DNA of 64,000 bases from Siphonodentalium dalli (GCA_032622095.1 CP136066.1:101453319-101517318); one strand, 5' to 3'. Positions 1 through 13,149 are shown, numbered from the stretch's first letter. Program-made: numbers and translations. The notes: generated by a model from the letters alone, not told the origin.

Positions 1-1695
1 GGATACTGACATGCCAGATGTAGAAATAACTACAAATGGTGTTTGTGCCGCACTTTCAAGGTTAAAACCCAACAAAGCTTATGGTATCGACCAAATTTCA
101 CCCCGCTTCCTCAAAGAGGTAAGAGACGAAATCTCTGCAATAATTGCAGACCTCTTCCAGAGTTCTTTGAACTCAGGCACTGTCCCTTCTGACTGGAAAG
201 TAGCAATTGTTTCCCCAATATTCAAAAAAGGCTCCAAATCCAAACCTGAAAACTATCGCCCCATCTCACTCACATACATGTATTCTTAGCAAAACCCTTG
301 AACATATCATAGTATCCAACATCATGTCCCACCTCAACGAAAAGCAACTACTACATCAAAACCAACATGGATTCCGACCCAAACTAAGCTGTGAAACACA
401 GCTTATCACATTCATGAATGATATCTTTGAAAACATGACAAAATGGACTCAAACCGATGTAGTTGTCATGGACTTCTCCAAGGCCTTTGATAAAGTGGAC
501 CATAGCAGACTTCTTCTTAAAATGAGACGACTTGGCATAAACACATCTGTTACAAATTGGATTGCCGCCTTCCTATCACATCGGACTCAAAAAGTCCAAG
601 TCAATGGAAAAGAATCAAAATTTCTTCCTGTACTATCAGGTGTCCCCCAAGGGTCTGTCCTTGGCCCTTGTCTCTTCTTAATCTATATAAATGACCTCCC
701 CACAAACCTCAGCTGTCAGGCCCGCCTCTTCACAGACGATACTGTTGTGTATTGTGCTATCTCCTCTAAAAATGACTGTACTATCCTACAAAATGATCTG
801 CACAAACTTGAAAACTGGGAGAAAGAATGGCTTATGTCATTCAACCCTAGTAAATGCGAAATCATACGAATCGCTCGTAAAGAAAACCCTATTCTCCATG
901 ACTACACACTCCATAACCAATTACTTAAATCAACAGAAACTACAAAATATCTCGGCGTAACCATCTCAAATGACCTATCATGGAAAACCCACATCACTAC
1001 CATCACAAATAAAGCCAATGCTACCCTCAGATTCCTAAGACGTAACGTAAGAACAAAAAACTACAAAACAAAAGCCCTTGCCTACAAAACATATGTTAGA
1101 CCCCAACTAGAATACTGTAGCTCAATATGGGACCCATGGCAGCAGTACCTCTCAGAGAAAGTAGAAATTGTACAGAGACGGGCTGCACGCTACACTCTAA
1201 ATAGATACAACTATGGTAGCGACGACAGAGACAGCATAACTGATCTGCTCCACACACTTAATTGGCAAACCCTCCAACAAAAAAGAATATTCTCCTCTCT
1301 AGTCATGCTTTACAAAATCCGCCATCAAGATGTAGACATCTCCCTACCATTTGTGCCTACTAGGGGCCACAAGTTCCTCCGTACTGCTAAAGCTGACAGA
1401 AACTATCTTGAAGCTTTCTTTTTTCCACGCACAATCATAAATTGGAACAAACTCCCCCGTGACATATTCTTAAACTGCCACAACACGGACAGTTTCAAAT
1501 CCGAACTCACAAAACACATGTTCCCACCTGTAAACAAACAGACAGCTTCTAAATAGTATGAAGCTCCAGTATATTTTAATAAATTATCAAAATAACCAAA
1601 AAAATATGCTTTTATGTTTTTAAATCTCATGCGCCTCCACATAATCCTCAGCACATTGAGGGCGATGGAGTACCAAGTAGATGTAGATGAAGCCG
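1..1695 (+). mobile_element. CR1/L2-like LINE, 3' part
   Basis: The 3' portion of a non-LTR retrotransposon, cut at its 5' side by the window edge. It contains most of a reverse transcriptase reading frame (see next entry), then about 140 nt of AT-rich 3' UTR, and ends in a short TAGATG tandem near 1678-1692. CR1/L2-clade LINEs typically end in such short microsatellites rather than a poly(A) tail. The exact 3' boundary is a guess, and no target-site duplication can be tested because the 5' end is missing. Confidence 0.8.
11..1556 (+). pseudogene. LINE reverse transcriptase, frameshifted
   Basis: This would copy the element RNA into DNA at a nicked target. Frame 2 (11-289) carries the fingers region with NYRPISLT. 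The protein continues in frame 3 up to the stop at 1554-1556. In frame 3 one reads HGFRP, MDFSKAFDKVDH, SGVPQGSVLGP, and the catalytic box as FTDD (729-740) instead of the usual [FY]ADD, then the thumb and C-terminal region typical of CR1/L2-like LINEs (RRAARYTLNRY, LNWQTLQQKR). The frames are split by a tandem duplication of ACAT at 272-279. Removing one copy restores continuity across LT|CILSK. No endonuclease domain is inside the window. The long frame after the shift is otherwise open, so the copy is fairly young. Confidence 0.85.
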
Positions 1696-1741
1696 GACCC
1701 GATGAATCAACATCTTCTGTGTCGCCGTGATCCGAATGCAA

Positions 1742-3698
1742 CAGTCATAGGGTAATCAATGCACATATATTGTTCTTGGTGCTTACTTTGTTTTACAGGT
1801 GTTAATGCCACCACCGCTTTACATATTGATTATGTTATGTACGTCACATTGGCGTTGCCGCATGTATGTGCCATTTCCAATGGAGGAACTCTTGTTAAAT
1901 TCACCTTCTGAGTTGAATATTTCACAAAATTTCTTAGTATTCGAGTCGGTGGATAAACAAAATATCATAAGTGTCTTGTGTGGGAAATTGAAAAGTAATA
2001 TGTCCACTCGTAGGATTTGGCCTGTAATATCCACTTATATCCACTAGACACTTATTCTATATATAATATCTATGCTATATACGAGTGACACTGGCAGACG
2101 ATTAGAAGGCACGAATACTTAAATACTATTCCCCGTGAAAAATAAAATGAAAAAATAAAATAAAATGAAGTACCGCCCGCCCGCCCCTGTTTTTTTCCCC
2201 TCATGTTACCCTAAACTCAGGTATTCTTTCTTTTGGCCTAATGGAACTTGATCTGACTATGCCGACGTTATAAATATTATCTGGGTCTTACGTTTATAAA
2301 TATTTTATTCTTGACGTCAAAGTTTCCTATTTTCGAGGCGTTTCGCACGTAAAAAATGTTTGTGACTTTTTAATATTTGTTTTTGAGGGACCTCAGACTG
2401 GCGGATATTATATGCCATCAAAATAAGATTCAAATACAGGTAGGTGCACTAGAAAGATCATATTTAGACATTTCTAAAACTGTGTGAGAATCGTGCACCC
2501 GTCTACTATAAATAGTTTTTTTTTTAATTAAAAGACATCAAAGTCGCTGTTTTGAAAGCATTTTCGGAATTTCCACGATTCTCACTCAGCAATAACAAGA
2601 GGGGGTATCCATGAATGGAATAAAACTATTTCTCATTGGCTGAGTCAGAGCAATCCCAAATACACCTATCAAAACGCGCCTCCCTCATTCGCTGCTTAAA
2701 ATAACGCTGTTCCAGTAATATGCCTGTTACCCGACGCCGTTATTTAGATCTCTAGACAGAGAAAGCGACGTCAAATGCCAGTTTGAGTGAAAATGTGTCA
2801 ATGTACTACTACATTGTATTCGCGCTTCCCGAGTCATAATTATTCATCTTAAATTACAAAAAGAAAAGATTCTGAGGATTAAATATTTGTTTTGTCACTC
2901 GAGCAAGCAAATGACCGCGGTGACCTTTGGCCGATTACTCTGGAGTGTTCCGAAGTAGCGGTCTCAAACTTTTGACAACTTCCAATTCAATTTTAAGTTG
3001 ATTTTGCCATACAATTCGAAAGAATATCGTGCGTCAATCAAGCTCTTTAATTGAAATAAATAGTTATATCTGATACAATAATGTGACACAGTGCATTTGA
3101 TTGCGTTGGCTGTTGAACCGGCTGTTCCAAACTCCTCCCCAATGACGTCGATGTAACATGCATGGTGCTAAAAAAAACAAAACATGTGTGATTGTTTACA
3201 CAGCGAGCTTTGTTGAGTGCTTGGCTATTGTTTTATTTTATTATTTGGGGAAGGGGGGGAGGGGGCATCAATTAAATTCTTCAAAGGATTCAACAGCTAC
3301 AGGTATTGTTTATTTAAAATAGTTTAAAATTAATACCAAATTGAAATATATTTTTTTTTAATTTATTTATTTAATTTAATTAGTTTTATTTATTTTGGTG
3401 GTGGGTGGGAATTTGTCAGTGATGTGGAATATATGATGCAGGGATGTATAAATCAGAGTTCAAAATTGTGTGGGGTGCGGTGATGGATAGCCCTTTATTT
3501 TTAAGATTGCCACTTTTATCCATTATTTCTATGAATCAAAGAAGTATGTTATTCACTCTAGAGGTTTTTATACAACTATTTCAATTCCCAAGTTTTCAAA
3601 ATAGTGCAATCAAATACCCCAGATCACAATTACTGTGCCCAGATATAATACCTTGATCTCAGGGTCCTGATTTCCAGTTCCTGGAAGGACCAAGTCAG
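1742..3698. other. no gene recognised
   Basis: AT-rich intergenic sequence. Short ORFs here (for example 1799-2047, 82 codons) show no recognisable domain and no codon-like pattern. There are homopolymer runs (T-rich at 3350-3390, G-rich at 3246-3266) but no repeat shared with the rest of the window was recognised. Confidence 0.5.
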
Positions 3699-3706
3699 TT
3701 AGTCTG

Positions 3707-4178
3707 GCCGATGGGGTCTTTGTCACAAGGCTCCGGTCACATTCGTAGCCAGCTTTTTAAATCGATCACAAATGTAGCCAGCTTTTCACTGGCGATCACA
3801 TTCGTAGCCAGCTTTTCTAATTGCATGCTTTATGGTGCGAAATATGCCGTCATCGCGATCGTAACTAAAATGTGGACGTCATTCTCCAAAACTGACTTCA
3901 TTTATCAACTTATATTGGAACATAATTCGAGCATTCTAACGACACTGATCAGAAACGTTAGATTATTAGATGAACTAATATCAAATTAAAATTCAAGTTG
4001 TTTCTCATCCATCAACTCAGAACAATGAGCTTAACATAATCTTGTTCATTGAGGCTCGCATGAATATCAAAAGCTGGCTACAAATGTGATCACCATAGAA
4101 AAGCTGGCTACATTTGTGATCGATTTAAAAAGCTGGCTACGAATGTGATCGATGCCTTGTGACAATGACCCCATCAGC
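3707..4178. mobile_element. MITE with long composite TIRs
   Basis: A 472-bp element. The left end (GCCGATGGGGTC) and right end (GACCCCATCAGC) are inverted with one mismatch, and flanked by TTAGTCTG (3699-3706) and ATAGTCTG (4179-4186), an 8-bp target duplication with one change. Inside each arm the unit GTAGCCAGCTTTT, preceded by GATCACA-type sequence, occurs three times (left) or in inverted form three times (right), so the arms are about 90-110 bp of repeated inverted sequence. No coding capacity. The 8-bp duplication fits hAT-type mobilisation (inference). Confidence 0.75.
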
Positions 4179-4186
4179 ATAGTCTG

Positions 4187-5639
4187 TCATGAGCTGTTCA
4201 GAGTAAATTAGGACCACCATGACTTTTGTGACATGTATTTGATGAAAAAAAAAATACTTCAGAGCACATTTTGTTTTTATTGATATTTATAGCCAAACTC
4301 TTTTGTTTACAATTGAGCCTGATACCGCTACTGACCTGTATGTGACAATAGATGGCCAACCAAGGCAACCATGTACATACATGGAGGCTATAAAATTTAG
4401 GGGAGGGTAAGCTTATTGACGAATACTTGTACATATTAAATCATAAAGTCTAATTACTTGTTATAAGCGAATCAAGCATATATTTTACTATCCTAAAAAC
4501 TTTACCGCATCCATTTAAAAGGTACGGTTTCCTATTTATGACACATTTTGCTCCGATTTGGAGACGAAATGGCAATTTGGTGTTTGGCTACTTTTTAGCA
4601 TATGGTACCCATAAAATTAAAAATAAACATAAAATAAAGTTTATAATGTTTTATTTAGAACAATAATATTCTAACCAAGTAGAAAAAAACAACCCGTTGT
4701 CTCCAATATATATATACTCTGATGACATGGCTGATTTTTATGATTTGCCCTACCCCAATGCGAACAGTGAAATTTGAGGTCCGTCGACAACAAAATGGGA
4801 TGAAATACACAGACTAACCCTAAAATTATCAACAAGCCTTAATTTCAACTCTAAAATGTTTTGTGATAAAAGTTCAACCTATTTTACCAATTGAATGTTA
4901 CCGTATTAATTTTTATAAACAAAAACATAAAAAAAAGGGACAAAATTGCCAAAAAATGGACATTTTTGAAAATGAGACGATCTCAAGAACCCATAGGCCA
5001 TAATATTTTTTTTTTACATCCAATAATAGAAATATCTTCACAATAGAGTTAGTCCAACATTTTGAACATGTTGCAGAAACATCAAGATGTAAGGGGATCA
5101 AATTACTTAGTTACAAGACCTCAAATATGGCATTTCGTCACTCGACCCCCATGTCACAAAGCCAAATTTGACTAAGTCCATGTTACGGAACACACATTTC
5201 ATCGGCAGATTTATTTTCATTCTTGACCATAAGGGTATGAAATAATTTATTAATGTGCACTACCCAGTAGGTTAAGAGCACTTAATTAATGAAAACCCCC
5301 AAAATTTTGGTGTATTTAAAAAAATAATTGACCCTAAAAACTGCCTTTTAGCCGATTTAGGGAAAATGGGGAAAAAGGCGACTCCGAAAAATGTTAATAA
5401 CTCAAAAAATATCTGACGAATCTCAAAAAGATTTTCAGTTCTGCGATCAGCATGGTGAGATCTACAAAGTAGGCACATATTTGGAAAGATTAGACCAATT
5501 TGAAATTTTCATGAACATCCCTACTAACGAGCTGAAAAAAATTAGGGTAGGTAGGTACCGGTAGGCTTAATTTTTTTTTTGTTAACTTTTTTTTTTTCAG
5601 TGTCTTTAAAAATAACTGTATAATACTTGTCAATAACCC
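4187..5639. other. no gene recognised
   Basis: AT-rich intergenic sequence between a MITE and a LINE fragment. It has T and A homopolymers and a GGTAGGTAGG-type patch at 5546-5566 next to poly(T), also seen inverted near 17770-17830. No coding signal was found. Confidence 0.45.
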
Positions 5640-7740
5640 AAACTATGCACTTCTTAGCCCCAATCAGGTTAACCCAGATGACAGAGGAACTAGAAACTTC
5701 AATTCAATCTTATAAAAGAACAGCAAACCATTCTGGAAATTCCTGAAGTCTAAAAAGAGAGACACTACTGGGATACCACCTCTCAAAAAGGTTACTTTAC
5801 CACACTCTCGGACAACAGCGCAGAGAAAGCAGCTCTATTGAATAAACAGTTTCAATCAGTATTCACCAAAGATCTAAAGAATACACCTACAGCAAAACCA
5901 TCAAGCAGTATACCAGACATCGCAGACATCAACATCAAAGAGGAAGGTGTACATACAAACTCCTAAAAGATATAAAAACATCTAAAGCCCCAGGCCCAGA
6001 TGGTATACCAAACCAAGTTCTCAAGATTTGCGCTAACCACATAGCTCCTGCTCTAACAGCCATCTTCCAACTATCAATGGACACAGGATAACTCCCAACT
6101 GACTGGCGCAGTGCAAACATATCTCCCATCTACAAAAAAGGTGACATGCACAACCCAGAGAACTACCGCCCTGTCTCACTCACATTGGTACCCTGCAAAA
6201 TTCTATAACACATCATCTGCAGGCACATAAGAGACCACCTGGATGAACATAAGATACTGACCGACAAAAACCATGGTTTCAGATCTGGCCACTCATGTGT
6301 CACACAGCTAGTCAATGCCACAGAGGATCTACTACAAAACCTGGACAAAAACATACAAACAGATATAGCCATCCTTGACTTTTCAAAGGCCTTCGATACA
6401 GTGCCACACAAGGGCCTCCTATACAAGCTGCAGAATTATGGCATAAATGACACAACCCACAAATGGCTGGAAAACTTCCTCACAAAAAGAGAGATGAGAG
6501 TGGTACTCGAAGGAGAAGCGTCACCAAACGTACCAGTGGAGTCCGGAGTACCACAGGGAACGGTACTGGGACCACTACTATTCCTTTGTCATGTGAACGA
6601 CCTGCCGAAAGCCGTAACCTCAGAGGTTAAACTATTTACAGACGATTGCCTCCTCTATAGAGAGATCAGAGACCAGTCAGACCACCATGCACTACAGAAA
6701 GACCTCTCCTCGTTAGAAAAATTGGCCGACCAATGGGGGATGCGTTTCAATTCAAAAAAATGCTACATCATGTCTACAAAGGGCAAATCAAGTTTTATCA
6801 ACCCACATGTACAAACTAGACATTCACATCCTTCAGTCTGTAGATGAAACACCATATCTAGGACTGACTTTTACCAACAACCTAACCTGGTCATCCCATA
6901 TAAATAAAATTGTCAAAAGAGCCAACAGCACCTTGGGATTCCTTAAACGAAACATCAGCAAAGCCGATAAGAAACACAAGAAACTGGCTTACGTGTCCAT
7001 GGTAAGATCTACACTCAAATACGGGATCCATACTTGCAGAAGAACATCGAAAGGGTACAGAAAAAAGTTGCAAGATTCATCACCAGCAATTACAAAAACA
7101 GAGAAAAAGGTGCAGTCACAGAAATGATGGAAATAGAAGGGTTAACACCAATGAAGATAAGAAGAGAAGTGAAAAGGATGACACTGTTTAGAAAGATAGT
7201 AGAGGGGTCGGTTCCGGCTATCCATACACATGACATATTAACACCAAGGAGCAAGGACAAACGAAAAATCACTGCTAAAAAATTCCAAGGATTTGAGACA
7301 ACAAACATTATTGAGTCACATGAGTGTACCAACTCACTTTCTTACGAAACAATACGGACAAACACGGCTCAATATAAGAACTCATTCTTTGTGAAAACAA
7401 TCATCGAATGGAACCACCTGGAGGATATATGGACATCGCATGTGATACAACATCAATAACAACATTAACAACTTAAGTCGTCCAACGGTGAACCTACAGC
7501 CAAATCAAGGCTACTGCACCGAACTACATACAGATACAGCTATATGCTTTATGCTTTAATATTTACATACATATATACTAGTCTATATACTAATATAGTC
7601 TTTGATAATCCTAATATTTCCCATATGGTCTGGCAACAACTGGAGTCAGTCAAGCACCACTGCACTGTTCACATATTGGAGTGACCGTCTTTTACCGATC
7701 TCTTAATGATGACTTCACAACACCACCTTCTCTTCCTCAT
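5640..7740 (+). mobile_element. second CR1/L2-like LINE, truncated
   Basis: A 5'-truncated non-LTR retrotransposon fragment with a decayed reverse transcriptase (next entry) and a 3' UTR after about 7460. The 5' limit is approximate; recognisable protein similarity begins near 5720. The 3' UTR is AT-rich (TATATACTA patches at 7570-7600). The fragment runs up to 7741, where a different repeat family starts with CAGTGAAGG. It is not closely related to the LINE at 1-1695: the RT motifs differ throughout. Confidence 0.75.
5720..7459 (+). pseudogene. LINE reverse transcriptase, multiply broken
   Basis: RT motifs are read in order on the + strand: SKAPGPDGIPNQVLK (near 5980), NYRPVSLT, HGFRSGHSCVTQL, ILDFSKAFDTVPH, SGVPQGTVLGPLLFL, then FTDD at 6635-6646, then a thumb region (YLGLTFTNNLTWSSHI) and a C-terminal region (ERVQKKVARF). 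In-frame stops TAA lie at 6089-6091 and 6206-6208. Frameshifts lie near 6808-6815 and 7025-7035, so at least four lesions separate it from function. Like the first LINE, it has Thr instead of Ala in the catalytic box. Confidence 0.85.
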
Positions 7741-7741
7741 T

Positions 7742-9290
7742 CAGTGAAGGATCTAGGTATTTTTTGGGGACACCTGTTTTTGGGCAATGATATGCCGAAG
7801 GCATAACCTGAAGGCCTGAGCGGAGGAAGGTTTGGGAGGGGGTGACCCCCTTCTGATGGTGGGGGTTCTCCCCCTGGAAAATGTTTGAAAATCCATTGCA
7901 TTTAGAGCTAATCTAGGGCTCTTTGAGTCAGTATTTGAATTTTACTGAGAGGTCAATTGATCAAGTTTCTCAAGCATAACTTTGGAAATATTTATATATG
8001 TATGGATTGGAAATGCTTATAAGTTATTGTCAGATATCTTTTGGTTCAATGGATTATGCTTATCCTGCTTGAAATGAGACTTATCATTATCACTCTAATT
8101 CATATACTAGTAATAGGCTATTTTATAAAATTCAAGTGAGACACATACTTAATATACTACATGTAGTACAGAAACAATGTCTATTAAGTTAGTAATTACT
8201 ATTTATAGTACTAATCTCTATGTTAATTTTTCATTTGGTATTATGAGATCCCACCTGATAACCAGGTTGATTTGATCAAATTGTTAATGTTCCTGTACTG
8301 TATTTGATTGAAATACTGAAGTCTGAAGATTGAATGATAACAAACCTGAACTCAAACTATTTGAAGTTTTCACAGATGAAAGCTAGATAAAGCCAAACAT
8401 ACTTTACAGTATGATTCCAACTGTTAAACTTAAATCTTTTTGTAAACTTAAATTTCTTATGTCAATATATATAAATATATAAATGTTTGCATCTTGTTAT
8501 GATATGAATTGGGACCCAAATTGAAAAAAAAGAAAAAATTTAAATAAATATTTTTTTTAAAATTATATATATATTTTTTGGTCCAATTTTTTTTTTTGCG
8601 ATGGCAATAAAAAGTTTAGGGTCTGGGGTTTAAAATATGGTAACTTGCGGAGTTACAAATTTAAACTTGGGTGTCTCCTTTATCCATTGCAGCGTAATAT
8701 ACCATACCCGGTACATGAATATAAGGGGACATCGATATAGGTCCCTCTTTAATGTCTATTGCAGCCATAAATTTTAATAATAAATAACTAAATTAAAATA
8801 AATCTATGAAAACAATACTAGTGCTAGTTGTTGTACTATTTTCGGCATCAAGTTGCTCGAGATACACAGCACTCAGGTGGCTTTTGGTGTTTAAGTACTG
8901 CTCCAGAGTCCATTTGGAAATAAAAAACGAACCGGCTGCTATTTTAAGGCGTTACCGTTAATTTTTTTCTGAAACTTCTGGAATGCATGGTGCATGCTTA
9001 ACAATAAGCTTTCATGAGGATTGTTTTGCCATCACTGTTCTAAGTCTCATAACCACAAAAGATTGTTTAAACGTCCATGATAGAAACTTTGACAGGAAAA
9101 CCATGATTCAACATGCAAATGAAGGCTGTATTGCAACTGCAGATTTTTTATTTACATCGAATATTGTTGAATTGCCTTGAAAATTCAGGTTGACTCAATA
9201 CTGTCCACTAGGAATTTGGCGTCATTTGGGCTTCTCGAGTTTGGGCGCCCATACCTGTAACATGTATGAAAACAGCCCTGGAAATTTCCC
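7742..9290. mobile_element. hAT-like repeat, left end CAGTGAAGG
   Basis: The first ~800 bp (7742-8545) recur at 21255-22045 with high similarity. The left terminus CAGTGAAGGATC and the sequence near 9226-9290 (GGGCGCCCA, then CAGCCCTGGAAATTTCCC) match the two ends of the compact element at 15977-16537, which has an 8-bp target duplication. I infer this is a longer member of that family. No coding frame was found, and no clear target duplication for this copy. Confidence 0.5.
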
Positions 9291-9381
9291 TTCATGAGTA
9301 GGACTGAAAATGCAATAAATGTTTCGTGCCAAAATGGCAGGTATGACCTCTTAGAAGCCCACTGACAATATGGCCCTTTTT

Positions 9382-11174
9382 AGCTCAACTTTGTAAAGTT
9401 TGAGATATTGCCATGGCTTTGTCGTCTGTCGTCCATGTGTGTGTGATTCGTCAACAATACAGGCTACAGGTCGTACCTTTGGTCAGATCATTATGAAATT
9501 GTCATAGCTGTTGACATCAACATTTAGACCGGGGTCATTTGGAAAAAAAACATGGCCGCCAGCAGCCATCTTGGATTTCAAAATTCAATCCATTAGCACA
9601 GGCTACAGATCGTACTGTTCGTCTGATCATCATGAAATTTGTCGTGGATGTTAATATTGACATGTAGATGGGAACGAGTCATTTTGGAGTCATTCGGCCA
9701 AAAAACATGGCCGCCGGCAGCCATCTTGGATTTTACTCTTTGCATGACTAAATCTTTTGGCACGGGCTACAGGTCGTACCTTTGGTCGGATCTTCATAAA
9801 ATTTGTCATGGATGTTAATAATGACATGTAGATGGGAACGAGTCATTTTGGGGTCATTCGGACAAAAAACATGGCCGCCAGCAGCCATCTTGGATTTTAC
9901 TCTTTGCATGACTAAATCCTTTGGCATGGGCTACAGGTCGTACCTTTGGCCAGATCAATATGAAATTTGTCATGGATGTTGACATTAACATGTAGATAGG
10001 AACGAGTCATTTTGGGTTCATTCGGCAAAAAAACATGGCCACCAGCGGCCATCTTGGATTTCAAAATTCAATCCATTAGCACGGGCTACAGGTCGTACTG
10101 TTCATCTGATCGTCATGAAATTTGTCATGGATGTTAATATTGACATGTAGATGGGAATGAGTCATTTTGGGGTCGTTCGGTCAAAAAACATGGCCACCAG
10201 CAGCCATCTTGGATTTTACTCTTTGCATGACTAAATCCTTTGGCATGGGCTACAGGTTGTACCTTTGGCCGGATCATTATAAAATTTGTCATGGATGTTG
10301 ACATTGACATGTAGATGGGAACGAGTCATTTTGGGGTCATTCGGCCAACAAACATGGCCGCCAGCGGCCATCTTGGATTTCAAAATTCAATCCATTAGCA
10401 CGGACTACAGGTCGTACTGTTCGTCTGATCATCATGAAATTTGTCATGGATGTTAATATTGACATGTAGATGGGAACGAGTAATTTTGGGGTCATTCGGC
10501 CAAAAAACATGGCCGCTGGCAGCCATCTTGGATTTTACTCTTTGCATGACAAAATCCTTTGGCACAGGCTACAGGTCATGCCTTTGGTCGGATCATCATA
10601 AAATTTGTCATGGATGTTAACAATGACACGTAGATGAGAACGAGTCATTTTGGGGTCATTCGGCCAAAAAACGTGGCCGCCAGCAGCCATCTTGGATTTT
10701 GCTCTTTGCATGACTAAATCCTTTGGCACGGGCTACAGGTCGTACCTTTGGCCGAATCATTATGAAATTTGTCACGGCTGTTGACATGTAGATGGGAACG
10801 AGTCATTTTGGGGTCATTCGGCCAAAAAACATGGCCATCAGCGGCCATCTTGGATTTTACTCTTTGCATGACTAAATCCTTTGGCACACCCTACAGTCCA
10901 CTTCCCTCATCCGATCTTCTCCAGACTTCATATTAATCTTGATATTGATCTTACTAGATGGAAGCTATCAAATGTTTTTGAATTTTATTGGAAAACATAG
11001 CCACCAGCAACAATCTTGGATTTTACTTTTATATATATATATATCTCTTCATGTTGATAATCTAGTATTACTTAGACATTTCAACTTTCCGCATTCCTAA
11101 TCGCTCCATTGACTGTAACACATTAAATTATTCCCTTTCCAAGTTGAGCTACAGTGTCATTGACACTTTCATTT
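9382..11174 (+). repeat. ~160-bp tandem array element, copy A
   Basis: Starts with a hairpin-like AGCTCAACTTTGTAAAGTTT and a GTCGTCTGTCGTCC run. About ten degenerate units of 160-164 bp follow (for example, equivalent points at 9731 and 9895). Each unit contains GGGCTACAGGTCGTACC, ATGAAATTTGTCATGGATG, ATGTAGATGGGAACGAG and the near-palindrome ATGGCCGCCAGCGGCCAT. It closes with a tail CCAAGTTGAGCTACAGTGTC ending in CATTT. Two other copies with the same head and tail lie at 42085-43816 and 53594-56220. A non-autonomous transposable element with amplified internal repeats is likely. Confidence 0.8.
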
Positions 11175-13000
11175 GGCTTAGAATCATCCAGAATTGAGAT
11201 TTCCTGATAACAGGTTACCCACTGGTACACACTGAGATGTAGAGAGAATGTTATCTCCTGGAGACTAATCTGATTTATTGGAAGTAAGCTATTTTTAGCT
11301 ATCATTACGCCCTCTATGGTGTTTTCTATGACCATGTTCTGGGGATGTCAGTGGAGACATGGAGGTTCTATCAATAGATATGTACTAGCAATTTCCGTAC
11401 GGGTTAGACATTTGCAGGATGTATGTATTCGCCGATGTATCTTCGTGGATGTCTCATTGTTGCAGTATGTAAATTTTATGACAGCGTAATTGCTTTTGAT
11501 ACTTTGGTGTGAACAATGGCTGGACGACTCTTGAAGAGTTTATTGCAGGAATACAATGCATAATATAATGTGCAAGTAACTTTGCTGTACTGTAAAATGG
11601 GGTGACTTTGGACAGTGAGGTTACTTCGGTCAGTATGAATCTCTAAGGGTTCAAACATCTAACGCTTTCTTATGACACATGCTTTTATAAATCCTCTTGT
11701 GTTTTACTTGTCAGTCAACCCTGACCTTGTTCTTAAATGATGTTTGAGCTTGAATACTGTCCAGATATTACCAGGAATGGTCTGTAACGCAGTTGAAAGT
11801 TTTTCTTGTTTTTTAATGTACCGTACGTCAAAGCTTGACGCCCTGATAATTGCATTAATTGAATGACATATTGAAACCAAATTGTGACCGATAAACATGC
11901 ATGTTCAATTATGTGGTCTAAAATGAGACAAGAAATAAAACTCAACCTTTTGGATTTTTCACATTGGAAACACCCTTTGGGGTGATTTCGGACACTAGCC
12001 CAGGGTAAGCATCTTCTGCCATGACTGCTAATGTAGCCTATATATTCTATTTCACTATAAATGAAATGTGTCCAGACTTGTAATTATGTCTAAAGATGAT
12101 ATATTTTGTGTGTACATATTTCATAATTAACATAACTTTAGTTTGGCACGTCAGATTTAAAAAATGTGTTCATATGCTCTCTCACCAAGCACATACTATA
12201 CACATATACACAAACATTACATATAATCAACTATGGTTACATAGCCATTACCTATATAGACATTTTTCATAATCACTACATTGAAGCTCCAATATATTTT
12301 ATATATGTGTAATAATATGATCTACATGGCGTTACCATTTCTGACTATGGTTTTCTTGTTTATTATAAGCTGCAATAGTTTCCTTTCAATATGCTTGGTA
12401 TGGAGCATTGCTGTAAGATCTAGTTCATAATTTGATCATAGGGTCATGGTTGAATACATATACTTTCGTAAATGAAATTGTTTTTTTTTTGGTCAAAATT
12501 TATTTTCTTGTTGCTTCACATTCTGATATATCATAATTTTTCATATGAAGTGGACTGTGGAACCTGCCATACACATGTATAGTCAGATAGACCCAACAGT
12601 CACCCTGTTGGCCGAGCATATACTTTACCAATGTTTGACATTCAGTGAGATTAAAAACTTCACCAACATATGCCCCAATATTCAGTGAAGTGCCAAGAAG
12701 TGAAATACCATTGTACTGTAACAGTAATTTTCCCCTTTTCAAGCATGACAAATGTTTTTTATCACTAAGATTTAAAAAATCTACCTTATAATATCAAACC
12801 CCCCCCCCCCCCCCCACACCTGCCCAATAGCATAACTATGACAATAAGTCATGTCCAGATTGTTTTCGCTTATTTGGTTTTATAGTCATGAGATGGCGAG
12901 AAATCCACTTTTTTTTACCAATGAAAAAGTTATTGGAATCCGGTTTTGGGGTGGGGAGTAAAATATCTAGGCCTGGATATAATCCATATCCAGAAATCAA
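11175..13000. other. no gene recognised
   Basis: Intergenic AT-rich sequence with short random ORFs, a C-run at about 12800-12815, and no recognised domain or shared repeat. Confidence 0.45.
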
Positions 13001-13004
13001 GAAA

Positions 13005-13149
13005 TCCATCTTCATCCTCAATTTGGTCCAAGACCATCGGCTCGTAGACTTTTTACTTTGCCACTAATAATTAAGTCTCGATGGTGAAAAATAATAGATT
13101 ACTGCAGATCTCGAGAAATAACAAACTTTAAAAATTGATATCTAATAAC
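13005..13149 (-). repeat. repeat interrupted by LINE, left part
   Basis: This stretch and 14249-14340 together match, in inverted orientation, a continuous copy near 24190-24370 (shared blocks: GCAATTTGGTCC-like, GGTGAAAAATAATAGATTAC, CTCGAGAAATAACAAAC, then CTCTGAGCTTTGAT). The inverted uninterrupted copy shows that 13150-14248 is an insertion. Confidence 0.65.

Noticed and set aside
1799-2047. 82-codon ORF preceded by an acceptor-like TTTTACAG.
   Set aside because: No domain, and no donor or neighbouring exon was found.
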